A DNA stretch of 64,000 bases from Haemophilus sp. (lineage in GTDB: Bacteria > Pseudomonadota > Gammaproteobacteria > Enterobacterales > Pasteurellaceae), in the NCBI GenBank assembly GCA_019423025.1, contig JAHZCD010000003.1:1-64000 (forward strand), written 5' to 3'. Below the pieces are notes generated by a model. It did not search any database. It was not told the origin of the DNA and saw nothing but the letters and a program-made list of their open reading frames with translations. The position numbers were made by a program, and so were the translations under genes. Positions 36,109-45,589 of the stretch are shown one piece after another; position 1 is the stretch's first letter, and the number at the start of each line of letters is the position of its first letter.

Positions 36109-36984
36109 ATGTTAAAAAAAGTTCTTTCTGTATTGTGTTTAGTGCCAGCAATGGCAACGGCACAATCTTATGTCGTGTATGATTTCACCCATGATCGAGT
36201 GCTTGAAAGTAGCTCACCGAATCATGTTCAACCTATCGCATCCGTCACCAAGTTAATGACTGCAAATGTGTTTCTTGAAAATAATCGAAACGCAAATTGT
36301 ACTGCATCGATTACTGACGACGACTACGATTACATTAAAGGCACACATACAAAATTACCAAAATACACGCCGATTTCTTGTAATGAATTATTAAAAGCGA
36401 TGCTTGTCCATTCTGATAACTATGCTGCTCATGCCCTTTCTCGCTCTGCGGGCATGAGTCGTTTGCAATTTATTCAAAAAATGAATGAGAAAGCGAGAGA
36501 ATTAGGTATGCGCTCTACTCGCTTTTCAGATAGCTCAGGTTTATCTGACAGTAACATTTCAAGTGTGATGGATCTGGTTAAATTGGCTAAATACTCTCTT
36601 AACAAAGCACAAATCAAAAACCTCTCGAATATGCCAAGTGCTTTCATTCAAGCTGGCGGACGTAGCGTTTTTGTTAAAAACACCAATAAATTAGTGCGTG
36701 AAGAAGTGTTTGATGCGGCAATTAATAAAACCGGTTATATTCGCGAATCTGGCTATAATTTAGTCTTTGTGAATAAAAATCCGTGTAATCGCGCGACCAT
36801 TGGGGTGATTAGTTTAAATAACCATTCATCTGCATTTCGTACTAACTTTACCAAAGGAAAATTGGAACAATACGGTTGTATAGCAGGACGTAGCATGCAC
36901 AACTTTACCGTTGATGAAGCTCAATATGAAGAAGGCTATGATGAAGCAGGTATGGATCGTCTAATCCAACAAGTTGGTGGTTAA
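36109..36984 (+). CDS. pbpG: D-alanyl-D-alanine endopeptidase, PBP7 type
   Basis: Periplasmic low-molecular-weight penicillin-binding protein that cleaves DD-crosslinks of peptidoglycan. The 291-residue product has a cleavable signal peptide (MLKKVLSVLCLVPAMATAQS). The three active-site motifs are SVTK (Ser45-Lys48), SDN (102-104) and KTG in INKTGYIRE (about 210). The start at 36109 is chosen over a TTG six codons upstream because it begins the signal peptide. There is no membrane-anchoring C-terminal amphipathic domain. Confidence 0.93.
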   Translation: MLKKVLSVLCLVPAMATAQSYVVYDFTHDRVLESSSPNHVQPIASVTKLMTANVFLENNRNANCTASITDDDYDYIKGTHTKLPKYTPISCNELLKAMLVHSDNYAAHALSRSAGMSRLQFIQKMNEKARELGMRSTRFSDSSGLSDSNISSVMDLVKLAKYSLNKAQIKNLSNMPSAFIQAGGRSVFVKNTNKLVREEVFDAAINKTGYIRESGYNLVFVNKNPCNRATIGVISLNNHSSAFRTNFTKGKLEQYGCIAGRSMHNFTVDEAQYEEGYDEAGMDRLIQQVGG

Positions 36985-37054
36985 TTATTTCAAAAAAGAG
37001 CGGTCAATTTTTCACAAAATTTTCCGCTTTTTAATTTTAATCACCTATCGATTT

Positions 37055-37073
37055 GATAATTATTTTCATTTAA
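37055..37073 (+). promoter_or_regulatory. Probable Fur box upstream of the Mn/Fe ABC importer
   Basis: GATAATTATTTTCATTTAA matches 13 of 19 positions of the Fur consensus (GATAATGATAATCATTATC). It lies 66 bases before the ATG of the binding-protein gene, a typical iron-repressed arrangement. MntR/Zur control cannot be excluded by eye. Confidence 0.55.
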
Positions 37074-37138
37074 AAGCCTTATAAAAGATGATATTATTCT
37101 GCAGAATGCTAATCAATCATTATTTTTAAGGAGATCTC

Positions 37139-38020
37139 ATGAAGCATTTATTTAAAAGCCTATCTGTTATCGCTCTAGGTTTAGCTGCTTTACAAGCCGA
37201 AGCGAAATTTAAAGTGGTGACCACATTTACTGTTATTCAGGATATCGCACAAAATGTTGCGGGCGATGCCGCGACGGTGGAATCTATCACCAAACCTGGT
37301 GCAGAAATTCACGAGTATGAACCAACCCCTAAAGATATTGTAAAAGCTCAATCTGCTGATTTAATTTTATGGAACGGATTAAATTTAGAGCGTTGGTTTG
37401 AGCGCTTCTTCCAAAATATCAAAGACAAGCCAGCCGTTGTGGTAACCGAAGGCATCACGCCACTTTCTATTTATGAAGGCCCTTATAAAGATGCACCTAA
37501 CCCACACGCTTGGATGTCGCCATCTAATGCATTGATTTATGTCGAAAATATAAAAAATGCATTAGTTAAATACGATCCGCAAAATGCTGATACTTATCAA
37601 AAAAATGCAGCGGCGTATGCAGAAAAAATCAAACAACTCGATAAACCTTTACGTGAAAAACTCGCACAAATTCCCGCTGACCAACGTTGGTTAGTCACCA
37701 GTGAAGGTGCCTTTAGTTATTTAGCAAAAGATTACGATCTCAAAGAAGGCTATTTATGGCCAATTAACGCTGAACAACAAGGTACGCCTCAACAAGTGCG
37801 TAAACTTATCGATTTAGTGAAAAAAAATCATATTCCAGTAGTATTTAGTGAAAGTACCGTGTCAGCCAAACCTGCTCAGCAGGTAGCAAAAGAAAGTGGA
37901 GCCAAATACGGTGGCGTGCTTTATGTCGATTCCCTTTCTGCTGCTGATGGCCCTGTACCGACTTATATCGATTTACTCAATGTCACTGTATCCACCATCG
38001 TGAAAGGATTTGAAAAATAA
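37139..38020 (+). CDS. yfeA: Metal ABC transporter substrate-binding protein (YfeA/SitA-like)
   Basis: Periplasmic Mn2+/Fe2+ receptor of the cluster A-I family. The 293 residues begin with a signal peptide (KSLSVIALGLAALQAEA). Metal ligands expected in the family are visible in the motifs EIHEYEPTPKDI, PNPHAWMSP, SEGAFSYLAKDY and LYVDSLSAADGPVPTY. There is no His-rich loop, which argues against a zinc (ZnuA) receptor. It is the first gene of a four-gene importer operon preceded by a Fur-like box. Confidence 0.9.
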   Translation: MKHLFKSLSVIALGLAALQAEAKFKVVTTFTVIQDIAQNVAGDAATVESITKPGAEIHEYEPTPKDIVKAQSADLILWNGLNLERWFERFFQNIKDKPAVVVTEGITPLSIYEGPYKDAPNPHAWMSPSNALIYVENIKNALVKYDPQNADTYQKNAAAYAEKIKQLDKPLREKLAQIPADQRWLVTSEGAFSYLAKDYDLKEGYLWPINAEQQGTPQQVRKLIDLVKKNHIPVVFSESTVSAKPAQQVAKESGAKYGGVLYVDSLSAADGPVPTYIDLLNVTVSTIVKGFEK

Positions 38021-38916
38021 TGACCGCACTTTCCGCTTCGATTTCCGTTAATGATGTCACCGTGCGTTACAACAACGGGCACACTGCAATTTATGATGTT
38101 TCCTTTGCATTACAAGGGGGAACAATCTGTGCCCTTGTCGGCGTAAATGGAAGCGGAAAATCAACGCTATTCAAAAGCATCATGGGCTTAATCAAACCAC
38201 AACAAGGCAATATTGCGCTTTGTGGTTTGCCAATTAATCGAGCATTAAAGCAAAATTTAGTCGCCTATGTGCCGCAAGCGGAAGAGGTCGATTGGCAATT
38301 TCCAGTCTCCGTTTATGATGTTGTCATGATGGGACGCTACGGCTACATGAATTTCCTACGCATTCCAAAATCTGAAGACAAACAAAAAGTGCTCGAAGCC
38401 ATGCAACGGGTAAACATCGAACATTTAGCTGAACGACAAATCGGCGAGCTTTCTGGTGGGCAGAAAAAACGCGTATTTTTAGCTCGAGCATTAGCGCAAC
38501 AAAGTAAGATTATCTTACTTGATGAACCTTTTACAGGTGTGGATGTTAAAACTGAAAATGCCATTGTAGAACTCCTTCGCCAATTACGTGCTGAAGGCCA
38601 TTTAATTTTAGTTTCTACTCATAATTTAGGTTCTGTACCAGATTTCTGTGACCAAGTAGTGATGATTAACCGTACTGTGATTGCTGCCGGTAAAACAGAA
38701 GAGACATTTAATCAGCATAATTTGGAAAAAGTCTTTGGTGGTGTATTACGACACATCAAATTATTGGGTGAAGATCTGCATAATGATGAAGATAAACGTG
38801 CTGTCACCGTGCTTACCGATGATGAACGCCCAGTTGTCTTCTATGGCGAAACCAAAAATGATCCGCCTGCAACGGCTGTAAAATCCTGTCGTCTGCCGCC
38901 GTCTGACAAGGAATAA
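38020..38916 (+). CDS. yfeB: Metal ABC transporter ATPase (YfeB/SitB-like)
   Basis: Energises Mn/Fe import. The 298 residues contain Walker A GVNGSGKSTLFK, signature LSGGQKKRVFLARAL, Walker B IILLDEPFTGVD and the switch histidine in VSTHNLG, plus a polar C-terminal extension of about 50 residues. The ATG overlaps the preceding stop (TAATG). The first codons ATG ACC GCA CTT are themselves part of a reverse-orientation uptake sequence, so the N-terminus MTAL is dictated by it. Confidence 0.92.
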   Translation: MTALSASISVNDVTVRYNNGHTAIYDVSFALQGGTICALVGVNGSGKSTLFKSIMGLIKPQQGNIALCGLPINRALKQNLVAYVPQAEEVDWQFPVSVYDVVMMGRYGYMNFLRIPKSEDKQKVLEAMQRVNIEHLAERQIGELSGGQKKRVFLARALAQQSKIILLDEPFTGVDVKTENAIVELLRQLRAEGHLILVSTHNLGSVPDFCDQVVMINRTVIAAGKTEETFNQHNLEKVFGGVLRHIKLLGEDLHNDEDKRAVTVLTDDERPVVFYGETKNDPPATAVKSCRLPPSDKE

Positions 38917-38919
38917 GTC

Positions 38920-39771
38920 ATGCTTGAATATTTACTGGAACCTTTCTCCTATGAATATATGCAAAAAGCCATGTGGATAAGTGCCGCAGTTGGTGGCATT
39001 TGTGCCTTTCTTTCTGCCTATTTAATGTTGAAAGGTTGGTCATTAATTGGCGACGCGCTCTCTCATTCGGTGGTACCGGGTGTGGCGATAGCTTATGCCT
39101 TTTCACTCCCCTATGCTTTAGGTGCTTTTTTTGCCGGAATTTTAGCCGCACTTTCCATTTTATGGATCAAATCCATTTCTAAACTCAAAGAAGATGCCGT
39201 TATCGGCTTTATTTTCAGTACCTTTTTTGCCTTGGGATTGTTGATTATTTCTCTGAATCCAACTTCAATAAATGTGCAAAATATTATTCTCGGTAATATC
39301 CTCGGGATTGCCGATGAAGATATTTATCAAGTAGCCATCATTATGTTGATTTGCTTGGTCTTATTGCTTATTTTTTGGAAGGATCTGTTACTGATTTTCT
39401 TTGATGAAACGCAAGCAATAACAGTTGGGCTTTCGCCACTGTTTTACAAAGTCCTCTTTTTTACACTCTTGAGCGCTTGTGTTGTTGCGGCATTACAAAC
39501 TGTCGGGGCGATTTTAGTGATTGCGATGGTAATCACACCAGGCGCAACTGCCTATTTACTTACTGATAAGTTCAAAACTCTTATCAAAATTGCCGTAGCA
39601 TTAGGCGCAATCACTGGTTTCGTCGGTGTCTATTTAAGCTATTATCTGGATGGCGCAACAGGTGGTGTCATCGTGACATTGCAAACCTTGTTATTTTTAT
39701 TGGCTTTCCTCTTCTCACCAAAATACGGATTAATGAGTCAAAAACGACGTAAGGCGGTGGCCCATGAGTGA
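38920..39771 (+). CDS. yfeC: Metal ABC transporter permease (YfeC/SitC-like)
   Basis: Inner membrane permease of the Mn/Fe importer. The 283-residue protein has about eight membrane segments and the family's LKGWSLIGDALSHSVVPGVAIAY motif early. A second conserved stretch is VGAILVIAMVITPGATAYLL near residue 200. It overlaps the next permease gene by eight bases. Confidence 0.92.
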   Translation: MLEYLLEPFSYEYMQKAMWISAAVGGICAFLSAYLMLKGWSLIGDALSHSVVPGVAIAYAFSLPYALGAFFAGILAALSILWIKSISKLKEDAVIGFIFSTFFALGLLIISLNPTSINVQNIILGNILGIADEDIYQVAIIMLICLVLLLIFWKDLLLIFFDETQAITVGLSPLFYKVLFFTLLSACVVAALQTVGAILVIAMVITPGATAYLLTDKFKTLIKIAVALGAITGFVGVYLSYYLDGATGGVIVTLQTLLFLLAFLFSPKYGLMSQKRRKAVAHE

Positions 39772-40597
39772 AATATTCGCTATTTTCGTTGAGCCATTTC
39801 AATTTGCCTTCATGCAAAATGCGCTACTCACCGCATTAGTCGTTGCCGTGATTTGTGCGCTACTCTCTTGCTATTTAGTGTTAAAAGGATGGTCATTGAT
39901 GGGGGATGCCATTTCTCATGCTGTCCTACCTGGCATTGTCTTAGCTTTTTTAGCTGGTATTCCATTAGTGATTGGTGCATTTGTCTCTGGTATTGCCTGT
40001 GCCTTAGGGGTAGGTTATTTAAAAGAAAACAGCCGTATCAAAGAAGATACCGCGATGGGGATTGTGTTTTCAGGGATGTTTGCCATTGGATTGGTGCTAT
40101 TCACCAAAATCCAAACCTCACAACATCTTACACATATCTTATTCGGTAACGTATTAGGTGTAAGCCGACAAGAGCTGATTCAAACAGCAGTCATTGCCTT
40201 AATCATTTTTATTTTGCTTGGATTAAAGCGTCGTGATTTTCTGCTTTATTGTTTTGATCCTAGCCATGCTCGCGTTGCTGGGCTCTCCCCTAAATTATTG
40301 CACTATGGCTTGCTCACATTACTCGCGCTCACTATTGTGAGTACGATGCAAGTCGTTGGGGTTATTTTGGTTGTAGCGATGCTAATTGCGCCTGGTATCA
40401 CAGCACTAACCCTGACGAATCGCTTCGATAAGATGCTTATTATCGCTATCATCAGCGCTGTAACTGCAAGCCTACTAGGCGTGCTACTTAGCTACCATTT
40501 TGATGCGTCCACAGGTGCATGCATTATTTTGTTACAGGCCGTATTTTTCTTAATTGCCCTAGTTTATAGCAAGATAAAAGTGCGGTTAAATTTCTAA
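39764..40597 (+). CDS. yfeD: Metal ABC transporter permease (YfeD/SitD-like)
   Basis: Second permease, paralogous to the preceding one: LKGWSLMGDAISHAVLPGIVLAF and VGVILVVAMLIAPGITALTL occupy the same places. The 277 residues end KVRLNF, encoded by an uptake sequence that overlaps the stop region. The pair forms a heterodimeric channel. A bidirectional terminator follows. Confidence 0.92.
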   Translation: MSEIFAIFVEPFQFAFMQNALLTALVVAVICALLSCYLVLKGWSLMGDAISHAVLPGIVLAFLAGIPLVIGAFVSGIACALGVGYLKENSRIKEDTAMGIVFSGMFAIGLVLFTKIQTSQHLTHILFGNVLGVSRQELIQTAVIALIIFILLGLKRRDFLLYCFDPSHARVAGLSPKLLHYGLLTLLALTIVSTMQVVGVILVVAMLIAPGITALTLTNRFDKMLIIAIISAVTASLLGVLLSYHFDASTGACIILLQAVFFLIALVYSKIKVRLNF

Positions 40598-40599
40598 AT

Positions 40600-40630
40600 A
40601 AAAAAGCTAACAGAGATGTTAGCTTTTTTA
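40600..40630. terminator. Bidirectional terminator between yfeD and rlmC
   Basis: AAAAAGCTAAC/GTTAGCTTTTT stem with a six-base loop. The T-run end reaches the rlmC stop codon. Confidence 0.9.
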
Positions 40631-41803
40631 TTAGGAATTGAGTTTCAACAATATCATTGCTTCATAATGCGCTGTATGCGGGAACATGTCAAATAATTGA
40701 ATTTGAGTAAGTTTATAATTGGTTAGATGTTGCAAATCTTTTCCCATGGAAATCGCGTTACAGCTGGAATAAAGAATAAAGTGCGGTTGCATTTCATTGA
40801 GAAATTCTGCGAGTTCCTTTCCGATACCTCGACGAGGTGGATTGACGATCACCAAATCTGGTTTATTGGCATCTTGTGTTAAAGCAAAATTAGCCGCATC
40901 CAATGATTGAAATTTAACGTTATTTAGCCCTAACACCTGAGCGGATTGAGTCGCTGCTTGAATAGCGGATGGCGAAATTTCAATTCCCGTTAAATCCACT
41001 TCTTGTTGATGTTTATCCTGCAAAGCTTTAGCGCAATGAAGTCCAAAACCACCTACACCACAAAAGAGGTCCCAAAGTTTAGTAATCGGCAAATCTTGCA
41101 CCCAATCTTGGGCCGTTGCATATAACCCTTGTGCGACTAGTGGATTCGTTTGAAAGAAACCTTGAGGGCGAATAAACAACGGAATACCGTTAAAGTTTTC
41201 TGATAAGGTGTGCTGGTCCGTTAAAAAGATTTCTTTCTCACCTTCTAAGATCGCTGCGTGCTGAGGTTGGATATTCACACTCACCACTTCAAGTTGTGGT
41301 AATTTTTCCAATAACCCTGCAAATTCACGTTGAATTAACGATAGTTTAGTTTCTGAACGCAATACAAAACGCAACATCAATTTTTTTGTATGTTGGCTTT
41401 CTGTAAGCAGAATATATTTGAGCTCACCTTTTTGCTTAGCCACGTTATAAGGGACTAAACCAGCGCGACCAATAAAATCTTTTAGAATCGGAAAGAGTTC
41501 AGCAAAGCGTTGCGGATAAAGCGGACAATCACATAAATCCACCGCACTTTGTGGATCATTCGGGTCTTGTAAAATACCTAAAATGGGACGTTCCACCGCG
41601 CCACTTACAACCATTTTCGCTTTATTACGAAAGTCAGTCTCGGAGGAATAAAAAGGCGGATGCCAAATTAAATTATCACAATCTAATTTGGCAAGTTGTT
41701 GTTTTAGATGCTCTTCTTTCTTGGCGAGTTGCTGTTCATAAGGCATTTCAAGCCATTGACAAGAACGGCAATCGCCTTTTTGATAATGATGGCAATCAAT
41801 CAT
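40631..41803 (-). CDS. rlmC: 23S rRNA (uracil-747-C5)-methyltransferase RlmC
   Basis: SAM-dependent m5U747 modification of 23S rRNA. The 390 residues begin MIDCHHYQKGDCRSCQW with three of the four Fe-S cysteines; the fourth lies in VDLCDCPLYPQ. Further motifs are FRNKAKMVVSG, DLFCGVGGFGLHCA (SAM site), NPPRRGIG and the catalytic YSSCNA near the C-terminus. It matches E. coli RlmC closely across its length. The stop overlaps the terminator of yfeD. Confidence 0.94.
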   Translation of the reverse strand: MIDCHHYQKGDCRSCQWLEMPYEQQLAKKEEHLKQQLAKLDCDNLIWHPPFYSSETDFRNKAKMVVSGAVERPILGILQDPNDPQSAVDLCDCPLYPQRFAELFPILKDFIGRAGLVPYNVAKQKGELKYILLTESQHTKKLMLRFVLRSETKLSLIQREFAGLLEKLPQLEVVSVNIQPQHAAILEGEKEIFLTDQHTLSENFNGIPLFIRPQGFFQTNPLVAQGLYATAQDWVQDLPITKLWDLFCGVGGFGLHCAKALQDKHQQEVDLTGIEISPSAIQAATQSAQVLGLNNVKFQSLDAANFALTQDANKPDLVIVNPPRRGIGKELAEFLNEMQPHFILYSSCNAISMGKDLQHLTNYKLTQIQLFDMFPHTAHYEAMILLKLNS

Positions 41804-42843
41804 TTAGAAGCAAGCCACTCTTGTTGAAGTGCGGTCAGTTTTTGATGATTTTCAATCCAACGCGAAGTTTTTGTGAGTTCTGACCAATCAAAGGATTTTT
41901 GTTTAAAGAGAGATTTCAAGCGAGCTTGGCGTGCTGTGAAATGCTCCGTTGTTTCCTGTAACTTCAGATTATCAAGCACTTGAATGGCACCTTCTCGCTC
42001 ATTACAAAGCAATAATAAGTCACAACCAGCCTTCAAGGCTTTTTCACTGCGAGCCACAAAATCGCCCATAAAGCCTGCGCCTTTCATGCCTAAATCATCA
42101 GAGAAAATCGCTCCTTGGAAGCCCAACTGTTTACGCAAAATCTCTTTTAACCAATAACTCGAACCGCTTGCTGGCTGGCTATCACATTGTGTATAAATCA
42201 CGTGAGCCGGCATAATCGCATCAAGCTTACTCTGTTGAATTAATTGCTGGAATGGCAAAATATCATGATTAAAAATCACTTCTTTTGCGCGCTCATCATA
42301 AGGGGTTTCAAGATGAGAATCAGCTAAAACATGGCCGTGTCCCGGGAAGTGTTTTCCTGTTGTTGCCATGCCCGCCTGGTGCATACCATCAATAAAAGCT
42401 GCTGCTAAATTGACCGCACTTTTTACATCACAGCCAAAACTACGATCACCAATCGCACGACATTCGTGACCTAAATCCAACACCGGAGCAAAACTCAAAT
42501 CAATATCTAGCGCCACCATTTCAGCAGCCATTTGCCAACCCGCTTCTTTTGCTATTTGCTGTTGCTGAGCTGAGTCCTCAACTAATGCCGCAAAAGCCTG
42601 CATCGCAGGGAGCTGAGTGAAACCTTCACGGAAACGTTGCACGCGACCACCTTCTTGATCGACCGTGATCAATAAAGGCTTTTTCACTCGTTGATGAATG
42701 GATTTAATTAGCGCTTGAACTTGCTGACGATCATAAAAATTGCGGGTAAATAAAATCAAACCAGCAACTAAAGGATGTTCCAGTAATTCAACTTCTTCTT
42801 GTTTGAGCTCATGACCTTCAAGGTCAATTAATAATGTGGGCAT
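41800..42843 (-). CDS. nagZ: Beta-N-acetylhexosaminidase NagZ
   Basis: Cytoplasmic glycosidase that removes GlcNAc from anhydro-muropeptides in cell-wall recycling. The 347-residue GH3 enzyme shows LITVDQEGGRVQRF, KHFPGHGHVLADSH with the family's His-containing catalytic loop, and AIFSDDLGMKGA with the nucleophile Asp. It overlaps rlmC by four bases and follows the ycfL-like gene by three bases. Confidence 0.95.
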   Translation of the reverse strand: MPTLLIDLEGHELKQEEVELLEHPLVAGLILFTRNFYDRQQVQALIKSIHQRVKKPLLITVDQEGGRVQRFREGFTQLPAMQAFAALVEDSAQQQQIAKEAGWQMAAEMVALDIDLSFAPVLDLGHECRAIGDRSFGCDVKSAVNLAAAFIDGMHQAGMATTGKHFPGHGHVLADSHLETPYDERAKEVIFNHDILPFQQLIQQSKLDAIMPAHVIYTQCDSQPASGSSYWLKEILRKQLGFQGAIFSDDLGMKGAGFMGDFVARSEKALKAGCDLLLLCNEREGAIQVLDNLKLQETTEHFTARQARLKSLFKQKSFDWSELTKTSRWIENHQKLTALQQEWLASK

Positions 42844-42846
42844 AAA

Positions 42847-43194
42847 CTATTGTAAGTAAAGACGATAATTGCTACTTTCTGTGCTTGGTTTTGGTAGCTC
42901 AAACACTTTCTTTTCTTGTGGTTGCAATAAAATATTGCCTGATTGGCTTTCTTGCTGATTCGGCCAAACTTGCGTTACACCTTGTGTGTTATACCAATAA
43001 AGGTGGTAAAGCACATTGAGTTGTTGTGTAGTTTTATTTTTTAAGGCTGCGGTATTATCAGACAAATCAACATCTAAAGCCGGTGCTAAATTTGCCGCCA
43101 TATTTAAAATTGGCTTATTGGTTCCCACAATATTTGGTGCAGATGAACAAGCCGTTAAAAATAATACCGTTGCTGTAATTAGGATCTTTTTCAT
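42847..43194 (-). CDS. YcfL-family lipoprotein (DUF1425)
   Basis: The 115-residue protein has a lipoprotein signal MKKILITATVLFLTACSSAP with lipobox LTAC (Cys16). The mature part contains QLNVLYHLYWYNTQGVTQVW, typical of the YcfL/DUF1425 fold. Function unknown. The hinT-ycfL-nagZ order is that of E. coli (hinT-ycfL-lpoB-thiK-nagZ) with lpoB and thiK missing. The start overlaps the hinT stop by one base. Confidence 0.82.
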   Translation of the reverse strand: MKKILITATVLFLTACSSAPNIVGTNKPILNMAANLAPALDVDLSDNTAALKNKTTQQLNVLYHLYWYNTQGVTQVWPNQQESQSGNILLQPQEKKVFELPKPSTESSNYRLYLQ

Positions 43195-43544
43195 TATTTC
43201 GCCAACATTCTACCTAAAGGTTCACCACCAACAAGATGCATATGAATATGGAATACTTCTTGTCCACCATGTTTATTACAGTTCACAATTAAACGGTAAC
43301 CGTCTTCGGCAATGCCTTCTTCTTTAGCAATTTTAGCCGCGACAGTAAATAAGCGACCTAAGGTAACTTCATCTTGTTCCGTCACATCATTAACCGTTGG
43401 AATGACTTTATTTGGGATAATCAAAATATGGGTTTTCGCTTGAGGTGAAATATCTCGGAATGCGGTCACTAATTCATCTTGATAAACAATATTGGCGGGG
43501 ATTTCTTTGCGAATAATTTTGCTGAAAATAGTTTCTTGAGCCAT
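43194..43544 (-). CDS. hinT: HIT-family purine nucleoside phosphoramidase HinT
   Basis: Hydrolyses adenosine phosphoramidates and lysyl-adenylates. The 116 residues end in the histidine triad HIHMHLVGG (His99, His101, His103), with the ISPQAKTHILIIPNKVIPT segment earlier. The length is typical. It leads a short operon with the ycfL-like gene, nagZ and rlmC. Confidence 0.94.
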   Translation of the reverse strand: MAQETIFSKIIRKEIPANIVYQDELVTAFRDISPQAKTHILIIPNKVIPTVNDVTEQDEVTLGRLFTVAAKIAKEEGIAEDGYRLIVNCNKHGGQEVFHIHMHLVGGEPLGRMLAK

Positions 43545-43568
43545 AGTCTTCTCCTTGTTTTATATAAA

Positions 43569-43598
43569 AAAGTGCGGTCAAAATTTACCGCACTTTGC
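43569..43598 (-). terminator. Inverted uptake-sequence terminator after ppiD
   Basis: AAAGTGCGGT and ACCGCACTTT form a ten-base stem with an eight-base loop. On the minus strand it ends in a T-run, as expected for a ppiD terminator. Confidence 0.8.
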
Positions 43599-43644
43599 TT
43601 TTATTTTCCATCAGAAATTGATGATGAATGACATTTCAATCAGC

Positions 43645-45522
43645 TTAGTGAGCCGCACCTTCTTCTGAATCATCTTGATTAATAAAGCTGGTATTAATCT
43701 CGATTTGTGCTTTTTCACGTAATGCTTGCATTAACTGTCCTTGCAATTCGCCTTGACGTGCACGAACAAGTTGAGTGCTAAATTTCGCTAACTCTTGCTC
43801 ATTTAAAGTAGGTTCTTCTACACGTTCAAGGGCAACCACAACCACATCACCTTTGCTGTTACGAGCAACTTGATAAGCCGCTTTACCATCTTGTGGTTTT
43901 GCAATGGCAAATACACCTTCATAAAGCACTGGATCTTTATTATCCACTAACGTAAAGGTTTGTGGCTCACTAAAACTAATACCGGCAGGTAATTTGGTTG
44001 GATCGGCAGATAGCGCTTTGACCGCTTGCTCTGCTTTTTCAGCTAATACTTTATCGGCTTTTTCACGTTTTAAGAACTGCTCAATCGTTGATTTCGCTTC
44101 ATCAAGGCTTTGTAAACCTTCAGCTTTATGATCCACGACACGTACCACAACAAATTCATTTTCACCAACCGTTAATGGCTCAGAATTTGCACCGCCGTTT
44201 GCAATATCTGATTCAAAAATGGCAGAAGTCACATTTGGGAAATTTAATGCCGCAGGGACATTATTTTTACCGAAATAATCTGTTTCTTCCATTTTCACGC
44301 CTGCTGCTTCTGCTACCGCAGCTAAAGAATCACTGCTTTCTGCTGCTTTTGCACGAACCGCTTTTTCTACCGCTTGGAAACGACTTCCTGCTAAGTTTTT
44401 ACGTACGGTATCCGCGATTTGCTCTTTTACTTCATCTAACGTACGTTCTTTACGATCTTGCACTAAAATAATATGGTAAGCCCCATCTACATTAACTGGT
44501 GTGCTATATTGACCAACATTTAATAATAATGCGGCATCTTCAAAGTTTTTCGGTAATTCGTTGTCTTTTACCCAACCTAATTCGCCGCCTTGTGCACCAG
44601 AAAGTTTATCCACAGATTTCGCTTTTGCTAACTCAGCAAAATCAGCGCCTTTTTGCAGTTCTTGATAAACTGCATCCGCTTCTTTCTCAGTGGCTAATTG
44701 GATATGCGCTAATTTTTGGCTAATGAATTGCGCTTTATTTTCTTGATAATATTGTGCAATTTGTGTTTCAGTGACAGGTTGTAATTTACCTAATTCGTTC
44801 GCTGAAACGCGAATATATTGCACTTTCGCCTGTTCAGGTTGAACAAGTGATTTCGCATTCGCATCGTAATACGCTTTAATTTCTTCTTCTGTCACCTTTT
44901 GTTTTGCCACTTCATCGGCTAATGGAAGGGTTGCAAGACGAGCGATACGTTTTTGGAAAAAGGTTTGTGCACTATCTTTTACTTGAGCCGGCACAACAAA
45001 TTCACTGTCAGCCAAACCGTTTTGCATTTGTTCAAGTGTTAATGCATTACGTAAAATAGCCGCATAAGTATCTGACGTTAGACCATTTTGAGTCAATAAT
45101 TGTTGATAGCGCGCGTTATCAAATTTACCGTTAGATTGTAAGTTAGGATCGCTTACAATCGCACGTTTGATCATCTCATCACTTACACCTAATTTTAATT
45201 CTTTCGCATATTGACGGATTAATTCTTGATCCACCAAACGTTGAATTAAATTTTGACGAAGTGCAGTCACAAATTCCACAGAGTCAGTTTTTGCTAGGAA
45301 GCTCTCGCCTTCTTGTTGAGCTCGCGCTTCAAACTCTTGGTTATAACGATTTAAGAAATCTTGTTGAGAGATAGTCTCGCCATTTACTTTTGCCGCAAAA
45401 CTATCGTTGCTGCTATACAGATAACCTGACATCCCACCAATCAAAAATGAAACTGGAATTAAAGCAAAGATCGCTTTTCCGATAAAGCTATGGGCGATGC
45501 CATGCATTTTTTCAATTAACAT
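43645..45522 (-). CDS. ppiD: Peptidyl-prolyl isomerase-like chaperone PpiD
   Basis: Membrane-anchored periplasmic chaperone at the SecYEG exit. The 625 residues have an N-terminal anchor (FIGKAIFALIPVSFLIGGMSGYLY), a SurA-like N domain (AKVNGETISQQDFLNRYNQ), a parvulin domain (SQKLAHIQLATEKEADAVYQELQKG) and a long C-terminal region. The start MLIEKMHGIAHSFIG matches the family (MMD-like short N-tail). It has its own terminator. Confidence 0.94.
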   Translation of the reverse strand: MLIEKMHGIAHSFIGKAIFALIPVSFLIGGMSGYLYSSNDSFAAKVNGETISQQDFLNRYNQEFEARAQQEGESFLAKTDSVEFVTALRQNLIQRLVDQELIRQYAKELKLGVSDEMIKRAIVSDPNLQSNGKFDNARYQQLLTQNGLTSDTYAAILRNALTLEQMQNGLADSEFVVPAQVKDSAQTFFQKRIARLATLPLADEVAKQKVTEEEIKAYYDANAKSLVQPEQAKVQYIRVSANELGKLQPVTETQIAQYYQENKAQFISQKLAHIQLATEKEADAVYQELQKGADFAELAKAKSVDKLSGAQGGELGWVKDNELPKNFEDAALLLNVGQYSTPVNVDGAYHIILVQDRKERTLDEVKEQIADTVRKNLAGSRFQAVEKAVRAKAAESSDSLAAVAEAAGVKMEETDYFGKNNVPAALNFPNVTSAIFESDIANGGANSEPLTVGENEFVVVRVVDHKAEGLQSLDEAKSTIEQFLKREKADKVLAEKAEQAVKALSADPTKLPAGISFSEPQTFTLVDNKDPVLYEGVFAIAKPQDGKAAYQVARNSKGDVVVVALERVEEPTLNEQELAKFSTQLVRARQGELQGQLMQALREKAQIEINTSFINQDDSEEGAAH

Positions 45523-45589
45523 TCAATTATTACCCTTTTAAAAAAGACAAAGTTCGTAAGATTATAATCTAAAAGGCGAAAATTCGCAC

